Below, piece by piece: positions 57,313 to 64,000 of a stretch of 64,000 nucleotides of DNA. The notes beneath the pieces are model-generated. The model had not been told where the DNA came from. It saw nothing but the letters and a program-made list of their open reading frames with translations, and made no database searches. The position numbers were made by a program, and so were the translations under genes. Numbering within the stretch: position 1 is the stretch's first letter; every line of letters starts with the position of its first letter. The stretch spans positions 496,001 through 560,000 of the forward strand of contig JAMXBD010000572.1 of assembly GCA_024138025.1 (NCBI GenBank). Direction: 5' to 3'. Source of the DNA: Combretum micranthum (Eukaryota; Streptophyta; Magnoliopsida; Myrtales; Combretaceae).

Positions 57313-58579
57313 ATGGCTCCAAGACAAAAGCGACCAAGGACCACTGACGCCTCTACATCGGGTTTACAGAACTGAGATTTGCTGTCTAGTAAGCAGTATG
57401 CGAAAGATAGAAAGAAGAGGCTTGTCAAGATGGATTTCTTAAATACCCAGTATTTAGACTGGTGCCTGCTGGATGAATTTGGGATCATTGACCAGATAGG
57501 GAGATTGTTCAAGATCCAACATGGATTCGACTGTTTGATTTTCGGGAGCCGGCATACAAGAACTTGACGATAGAGTTCTTGTCCACACTGAAGAACATTC
57601 CAGATAGAGAGGAATCTACTTTTCAGTTCCAGGCCTTTGGGCAGATTAGGAGGTGAAATTGAAGGAGATGGGCCACATAATGGGACTGTATGATAATGAA
57701 GCAGACAATAGGAATCTGCCCAACAGTTGGCCGGAGGACATGACACAGGAGGCATACTGGTTCCAGTTAGTTGCTCCTGAGAGAGCAAATGAGCACTTTG
57801 TCCCCTCCAAGTCACTGGCCACATCTTTTCGTGCCGTTGAGCACAAGCTGCTCCACCATATTCTTGCACACACCCTGAGTTGCAAGAAGACCAGTCACAG
57901 CAAGGTGACTACGTTCGACATGTTCTATTTGTTTAGCCTTATTAGAGGCTACAGGATTGACCTTGGGGTGGAGATAGCGAACTTTATATACCGGCAGGCA
58001 GATGACACAGGACTCGAGGCCTGTGTTGTGGAGGCTACATCACTAGACTGCTGAAAGGGATGGACATTTTTGAGCCTCCACAGGACGATGAGGTATTTGA
58101 GTGCAAGAAGATCACATCTGCACCATTCCGAGGCTGGGGATTGCTGAAAAACCCCAGGGAGCACAGCCACCGGTACTGGAGGAGGTCGAGCTCCAGGATA
58201 TCTTTCCTGGAGATGCTCCATTTGAGATTCCATCCACATCGCTCCTCCTCCTCCTGCAGGCACTTCATCAGCGTATGGTATGGACCAGCTTAGGCTGGAT
58301 GTTGAGGAGCTGAAGCGCCAGAGCCAGGAGCTCAGGGATAGTCAAGAGAAGGAAAGGAAGAAGAACAAGAAATTTAGGAAGACTATCTTTGAGGCGTTGA
58401 AGACGGCCATTTGCTGCATTAGCCCAGAGACAGGGGCTGGCATGACATATCAGACTTCATCTGAGTCACATCACTCAGATAGGCTCAGTTCAGAGCACAC
58501 ACGGACAGCCAGCCCAGGAGACACACAGAGACATACTCCTGAGGGTAGCAGCAGACAGAGTCCAGGGCCAGAGAGCTAG
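57313..58579 (+). pseudogene. Athila 3' ORF (env-like position), broken
   Basis: Starts MAPRQKRPRTTDASTSG at 57313, has an in-frame TGA after 20 codons, then DLLSSKQYAKDRKKRLVKMD. After a shift near 57535, FREPAYKNLTIEFLSTLKNI and FQFQAFGQIRR follow. From 57653 a clean block has MGHIMGLYDNEADNRNLPN, FRAVEHKLLHHILAHTL and SLIRGYRIDLGVEIANFIYR. A last piece (58280-58576) is a charged helix, likely a coiled coil (LRLDVEELKRQSQELRDSQ), ending in a Ser/Thr-rich tail. The pattern fits the ATHILA ORF family of plant retroelements. I see no signal peptide or membrane segment, so an envelope function is not supported here. Confidence 0.75.
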
Positions 58580-60019
58580 AGATCCTGCTAGCTCTCAATT
58601 TGATCTTTATTGTTTTTATTTTATATTGGCCTGTATATTTATCGAGTACCCAAGTTCCTGTGGGTGAACTCCTTTATTATTTTTCTGTTTTTATTTTTTT
58701 TTTTTTTTGTTTTTTTTTGTAGTGATTATAGGAAACAAGCAAAGCAAATTCTCTTGCAATGTAAATTTTGATGACTATGAAACAAACGACTGACTTCAGG
58801 GAAGTATCCAATTCATTTCTTATTCCTTTCCTATGTTTTATTTGTTGCAAAACAGTGAGGACACTGTTTGGTTGAAGTGTGGGGGAAGGGATAGAATTGC
58901 ATGAAGTGTTGAAGTGATGAATATGATCTGTTGACTGTTGCTGTTATTTATATTGGAAAATCTCCACCTTGTATTTTTGGTTTGAAAGCAAATTATGAGG
59001 AAATTCTGCCAAATTTTTTCAAAAATCTCTTGAAATTGGAGATAGTACAAAGCAAAGACTGAAAATCAATGAAATTGACTTGTGAAAGTATCTTACTCAC
59101 CTGCTGTTGTGATTGGTTTACTAAGTTAAAATTAAGTTGTAAAATCCTTAAGGAACAAGTTTACTTTATTTTTAACTTTGGAATTGGAAATTTAAGAGCT
59201 GGTCGAGTCCTTTTGTGAAAAATAAACAGGTCTACTTCTTGGAAATTTTAGTTTGTATATATTCTTTGAATTTTAACACTTAGTGAAAGAGGTAGAAGAA
59301 ACTTTTAAACTTAGTGATCCTTCATAAAAATAAGTCTTTGATATTGTTATTGCATTCAAAAAGAAAGAAACAAGCATAGCCACTACTCCTCTGACTTGAA
59401 ATTTTGAGTTATGAGTATCTGAACTTGAATGTTAAAGTGAGGAAGAGTTCTTAGGGGTATTTTGAAACCTGGTCACTTAGGTGATGAGCCTGGGATGTGC
59501 CGACTCAATGAACTCACTGTAACGAGAAGGGAAGAATGGCAAAAGTTCAATTCATGAGCTTTGAAAAGCAAAAAGATGGAGGCAAAAACCTCCCAAAAAG
59601 AAAATAAATGCTTGAGAAAGAAAAAGAAAAATGAATGCAAATATGCAAAGGAAGGAGACTTATAATAAAGAAGGAGAAATTCTAAGGAAAAAGTAGATAC
59701 CACATGCTTTCATTTTGTGTTACTTAGAATATAATAAGCTAGAAATCCAATGAAGTTTAAATGAGTATTTTTCCTTAGTGGATTGAGTATTTGCTTTTGA
59801 ATAGAATGTTCTTTGTTAAAAGTTGAGATTAAAACTTGTTTTGTTTGGATTAACTCTAAATTTTGATTATAGTACTCTAATTACAAGAAATTGGTATGGT
59901 TAGAGCAATAGATACAAGAAAAACAAGTTAAAGAAATTGTGATTAAATTGGGAAAATTGTACTATCTATAAAGAGATTTCATTTTGTTCTTCATTTTGCT
60001 TGAGGACAAGCAAAAGTTC
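58580..60019 (+). other. Athila 3' untranslated region
   Basis: 1.44 kb without supported frames. It holds landmark phrases shared with the minus-strand Athila-like element: CAGTGAGGACACTGTTTGG (58853) and the block at 59460-59700. The conserved tail GAGGACAAGCAAAAGTTCAAG precedes the polypurine tract. Confidence 0.75.
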
Positions 60020-60033
60020 AAGTGTGGGGGAAT
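60020..60033 (+). other. Polypurine tract of Athila
   Basis: AAGTGTGGGGGAAT directly before the 3' LTR start TGATAAGATC. Confidence 0.88.
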
Positions 60034-60180
60034 TGATAAGATCATATTTTATACAATTTGTTGATGTTTAAAAGAGCTAGAATGGATATTTGTTTTGATT
60101 AAATTTTATGTTTCAGGACTAATTTGGACAAAGAAATCAAAACAAGAGACTTTGAATCGAAAATAGGAAAAATTGAAGTC

Positions 60181-60722
60181 AAGGCCGGCATTTCAACATT
60201 CAAAGCCGGCGTTTAGACGGCTTACACCAAGGCCGTTGCCAGCACTGCCAGCTTTGCCGAGCATAAGTTCCAACCACACTGAAAGCCGCCTCAAAGCTGC
60301 CGGCGTAGAAGATGAAGAAGCCAGCGTACTTGAAGGCCGGCAGCTCAGAATTGGAAAGTCACCAGCGCACAAGGAGTTACAGCATACGCCGGCTCCTAAG
60401 CCGCCGGCGTTGAGGCAGTGTACATCATAGATCTGAAGCGACATGAAGATATCAAACGCTTGAGGAAATTGAAGAGACAAATCTGTTGGAATGCCTACGC
60501 CGGTGTGAAAGCCGCCGGCTTTGGGACGGCGTTCGTTATAAATCAGCCCAACGCTTCATTTCTGATCACATACGCCGGCTAGATCTACATCTAAGCCGCC
60601 GGCGTAGAAGCGGCCTACATGTGTAACCGATATTGAAGGCTGCCAGTGCACTGCCTGCGAAGGAAATTGAAGATACGCCGCCTGTAAGCCGCCGGCGTAG
60701 GATCCATAACTGCCGGCGTACG
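60181..60722 (+). promoter_or_regulatory. GC word array in Athila 3' LTR
   Basis: The same array as at 45509-46058, with better preserved words in places: TACGCCGGTGTGAAAGCC, AAAGCCGCCGGCTTTGGG, GGACGGCGTTCG, CTAAGCCGCCGGCGTAG and GTAAGCCGCCGGCGTAGG. Comparing the copies shows loss mainly by C/T or G/A change at CpG (for example GCCGACGTAG in the 5' copy for GCCGGCGTAG here). Confidence 0.8.
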
Positions 60723-60768
60723 AAGTGAAACAGCAAATTTCATTTAATGTCTTGCACGAAATTTTTCC

Positions 60769-60776
60769 TATAAATA
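60769..60776 (+). promoter_or_regulatory. TATA box of Athila 3' LTR
   Basis: TATAAATA in TTTCCTATAAATAGGGG, as in the 5' LTR. It could drive read-out transcription into 61809 and beyond. Confidence 0.75.
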
Positions 60777-61813
60777 GGGGTCTTCTCCTCACTTCATCAG
60801 AATACATCCAAGTAGCTCTAAATCATACTACAATACATAGATTAGAACTAGCATTCCATAGAGATTTTTGAAGAGAATTGAAGTTGTTCAAGAATTTGCA
60901 AGTGAAGCTTTGATATTTTGAATTGGTGATATCTGATCTTTTTCCTTTTATGCAATTCATATATCTGAATATTTTGATCATAATGAAATCATTTGCAATT
61001 TCTTATCTGATTTTTGAATCATCATCCATGAGTAGCTAAATTTTTGTGGGAAGTTGATGAAGCTTTAAACATGCTAAAATGATCTTTGAAACCATGTTAT
61101 AAGATAGTTAGAATCATGAAATATTCATATTGAGTTCTGATTATTCATCATATCTTTGGTGTATAAGAATTCTGATAACTCGGAAGGGAAATTAGGGTTC
61201 ATATGAATTCATAAATTGAGATTAAATTGCAATTGCGGAAGCGGCGGAGTTTAATCTATTTAGAAATTGTCCATGAATATTAATGCAATTTTATATTGAT
61301 TTCTCACTAAGGAATTAGGGGATGTTAATATAAAGTATTAGTCAATTATAGAATCGGAAGGTTTATAATTGTAATTTTGATTCCACTAATAATTTATTTA
61401 GCGGAAGCTATTGAATTGTTTTTGTGGTTTAAAAGGTTTTTAAACTCTGTTTTTAAATCTTGACAATTTCTTATGAATATCCATGAATCTAATTATCATT
61501 ATAACATGACTTCAAGTTGATTGGCAATAGTTTAAAGTGGATTCTGCTCCTTCCCACATTTTTCTAATATATCACTCTCTTCAAAAGCTCATTGCATTCA
61601 TATAGATACTTAATTAGATAATTTAGTTTAATCTTAATCTAATCATTTGAAAAGATCAATTGCCTAGATATTAGTATTAGTTGATAACTGTCTGGTAGTT
61701 AATAGATCTCGTCGGGATCGACACTTGACTATGCTATATTACAAGATAAGACCCAGTACGCTTGCTGGATAAGATGCTTTAAAAATTTACTACTATATAA
61801 GCACGCTAGTTTA

Positions 61814-62247
61814 CTATCATAGGCTCAATGATGGCCATGATGTGGCATGTGATCTCCACTATGGTTTGATTTTCTTACTCTACTTCAATCATTATCTTGG
61901 GCATGGGTGTGATATACAATATTGACAAATTTCCCTTAAGATTGTGCCTTTCTCTACACTTAAACACACTAAATCATGCCTATTATCAAAGTGTGTCAAA
62001 TATCTCTGTGAATACCCTATCTCATCTTCATTCAGTTCATCCATAAAGATCCGATGAGCTAAGTTCACCAGGTCTCTAGCTCTAGCTTGAGTTATTGGTC
62101 CAAACGAACCATGATTTCTATCAAGTAATATATGGTGGTGGAGGATTTATGATGGTGAAACTACCAAAAAAGCTAGATTTGAGAACTTTCTATTCATTAA
62201 GAGATTTGTGTGACTGAGAGGAGAGAGGTTTTAAATAATACTCAAAA
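61814..62247. other. Unassigned sequence continuing the Athila target
   Basis: Continues the text left of 45363. It holds the rest of the GTGATC/CATGATC word array up to about 61860, and then no supported frame. Confidence 0.5.
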
Positions 62248-62638
62248 GGGTTAACGTCGCATTTGCTATCTAAATTTTTTTCAAATGTATAATTAACTAC
62301 CTAAATTTAAAGTAGTCATTATAATACCTTATCAAAATTTTTGTATTTATTAATAGTTCTTAATTAACAGAGTTAACTTTATTTATTAAACTAACAACCC
62401 CAGCAAATCGACACACATTAAAGTTATTGCAAGTTAATGTGCCTAACTGATTGTCTAGTTAGACAATGTGTTCATTAATCCACTTACTTAATGTGTAATT
62501 TTATAGCTTTTTATTCACCATATGATACAAATAAAGTTAACTCTATTGGTTGATATAATAAAAATGAACATAAAAAATTTGAATGGGATTAAATTGTAAA
62601 TTTGGTGAAGGTTCAGGTACCAAATATGGCATTAGCCC
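62248..62638. mobile_element. MITE with about 28-bp terminal inverted repeats
   Basis: The left end GGGTTAACGTCGCATTTGCT and the inverse of the right end GGGCTAATGCCATATTTGGT match with several mismatches. The element is 391 bases, non-coding and AT-rich. The 9-base flanks TACTCAAAA (62239-62247) and TACTTAAGT (62639-62647) are an imperfect duplication, which would suit a Mutator-type origin. Class assignment is tentative. Confidence 0.65.
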
Positions 62639-62647
62639 TACTTAAGT

Positions 62648-64000
62648 TGTTGCATATACTATTCTTGAAGTTCACTCATCCATAACCGCTCTTGTAAACT
62701 TCAAAAATCACATTGACACCCTAACATTTTTTGTTGTACATTTATATTTATGGTTCTTGCATTATGCTTATATTTATAGAACTTATTAAGAGGTAATTGT
62801 GTATTTTTTAATCTTTTTAGTAGGTCTAGCAGTACATATACAAATAAAAAGTGGGAGTCTTGGTATAATTTCTAAAGTTTTTATGGGTGATTTATGTAAT
62901 TTACTCATACAAGCACATATTTGTATGTACATATATATATGAACTACAATAAAGTTAAAATAAAAACTATTTGGATAAGAACATCAATTTAGCCTAGCTA
63001 ATGTAAGCATGAGAAATATTGAAATTTGCAAGCAATAGCCAAAAATAGAAAAGAAAGAAGAGATAACACAAATATTTAATGGGAAAACTCTAATGCTACA
63101 AGAAACTAAGGGAGAAAGATGACCAAGTTACTATCATAATAGAGGAAGAGAGTATCCGGGAATTATGGGATTCTTTTAGCAACTCATAAATCCTTACACA
63201 CATGGTACAAGAATAATCATGAATGGTATCATACTATACTAAGTGAAATGTGATAAAATAATCAAGTGATCCACAAAGTAATGTCCGAAAACCCTATTTA
63301 TCCTACATTGAACTAGGAAGTCAAAAGCCATATATGAGGAAACTTTTAAAACAAAGTACGAAAGTAAGCAACATATGAGTGAGAGGACTAAGTAACATTC
63401 CAAGGGATCCAATTGATCACCTAAAATGTATGGTTGATTACCCTTCTTCTATAGAGCCACAATCTTCATTTAATGTATGGTGGTTACCATTAATCCATCT
63501 TGTTGAAGCATAGTAGCCTAAAATGACTCCTCAACTTCAATTGGCCTTCGATTGATCGATAAATGAACTCCACATTTGCCATATTAACCAAACTTGTTTT
63601 AGAACTACCAAAATTTAATATGTTATTATATTTTATCATCAATTCCAAATAATTATATAGAGAAAAAAAAGTTGAGCCAAAACCAACAATTATCCACCAT
63701 GCAATTTCTAGTGAAAAGCCTATATTGTATGAAATTGAGCAACCTACCTCTACCATGGACCTTAAATGTCTCTAAACATGATACAAACTCAAATGACCAA
63801 TCGCCATCAACAATAGTAAGTGCATTAATGTCAAGTCAATCTAAAGGAGATTAAAATGTATCTTCAGCAAGTAGGGCAATAAGACATCCTATGACTCCAA
63901 CATAGAGGATCTACCAAGCTATTTTTGAAAATATACTAACACTAATTAATGAATGGGGGGGAGGGGGGGTACGCTGGGGCATGAATTTAGTATTTGCATA
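62648..64000. other. AT-rich intergenic DNA, no gene recognised
   Basis: Open frames at 63490-63756 (minus) and 63672-63854 (plus) overlap each other and have no recognisable motif. G-runs near 63955-63969 are the only unusual composition. Confidence 0.55.

Larger units (their letters stand above)
45363..61808 (+). mobile_element. Athila-lineage Ty3/gypsy retrotransposon, nearly complete but decayed
   Basis: A 16.4-kb unit, about 13.0 kb without the solo LTR nested at 50746-54160. LTRs are 1770 and 1775 bases and the target duplication is GTTTA (45358-45362 and 61809-61813). Order: 5' LTR, tRNA-Asp primer site, gag, protease, RT, RNase H, integrase without chromodomain, GC word array, 3' ORF of the Athila type, long 3' untranslated region, polypurine tract, 3' LTR. 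Gag and RT sequences and the 3' ORF place it in the Athila lineage. Stops and shifts in every domain make it non-autonomous. The LTRs are highly similar, so it is younger than the 13.4-kb chromovirus by eye. Confidence 0.93.
60034..61808 (+). repeat. 3' LTR of Athila
   Basis: Starts TGATAAGATC and ends AAGCACGCTA (CA mutated to TA), followed by the target duplication GTTTA. It is near-identical to 45363-47132 outside small indels. Its GC array is at 60181-60722 and its TATA box at 60769-60776. Confidence 0.93.

Noticed and set aside
57313..58579. A retroviral envelope protein
   Set aside because: The 3' ORF has no visible signal peptide or transmembrane segment and matches the Athila-type ORF pattern instead.
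63490..63854. Overlapping frames on opposite strands near the window end
   Set aside because: No motif is recognised, both are short, and the surrounding DNA is AT-rich without other gene signals.

Overview
This window looks like repeat-rich intergenic DNA from a flowering plant. It is strongly AT-rich and I recognise no intact host gene, tRNA or rRNA. Almost everything I can identify is a transposable element or a fragment of one: Ty3/gypsy chromoviruses with Tekay/Del-type long LTRs, two Athila-lineage gypsy elements, one Ty1/copia element, a CACTA end and a MITE. All long coding sequences are pseudogenes with stops and frameshifts. Many lesions are TGG-to-TGA or CAG-to-TAG changes, as expected from decay of methylated cytosine. 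The host species cannot be named from sequence alone.

Layout, left to right. 1-2266: part of a long chromovirus LTR on the minus strand. 2267-20308: a minus-strand Athila-like element that keeps gag and protease but has no reverse transcriptase or integrase. It is split by a complete 13.4-kb Tekay-type chromovirus at 3460-16889 (3.58-kb LTRs, 5-bp duplication TTTAG). 20309-22642: another truncated minus-strand long LTR. 22673-25640: the 3' end of a second chromovirus (integrase C-terminus, chromodomain, 2.2-kb LTR). 25641-36655: a third long LTR on the plus strand, interrupted by a 7.25-kb minus-strand copia element at 26319-33569 (duplication GGTAT/GGTAC) and carrying a large ATT/ATC microsatellite. 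36656-39564: the 5' end of a further minus-strand LTR element (LTR plus tRNA-iMet primer site). 39565-45362: older, mostly unassigned sequence with a CACTA terminus. 45363-61808: a nearly complete Athila element (1.77-kb LTRs, duplication GTTTA, tRNA-Asp primer site, gag, PR, RT, INT and a 3' ORF). Its RT/RNase H junction is split by a 3.4-kb solo LTR at 50746-54160. 61814-64000: older sequence with a 391-bp MITE.

The most interesting signal is regulatory. In an AT-rich background, short GC-rich word arrays built on GCCGCCGGCGTA and its reverse complement lie immediately upstream of TATA-like boxes in LTRs of several distinct families: Tekay, a second chromovirus, both Athila elements, and the unassigned LTR at 38778-39564. 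A further array lies inside the 16-kb Athila, between integrase and its 3' ORF. It is followed by a CT-rich leader and a plausible 680-nt intron ending two bases before the 3' ORF start codon, which would suit an internal promoter. At the matching position of another Tekay-type LTR, the array is replaced by different words that are again palindromic (GTACATGG/CCATGTAC and similar). Two more word arrays of other sequence occur at 42741-42885 and 45181-45357. Together these suggest a fast-evolving, palindrome-rich promoter module that keeps its position but not its sequence. A second notable signal is a phase-preserving GT-AG intron candidate between gag and protease of the Tekay-type element.
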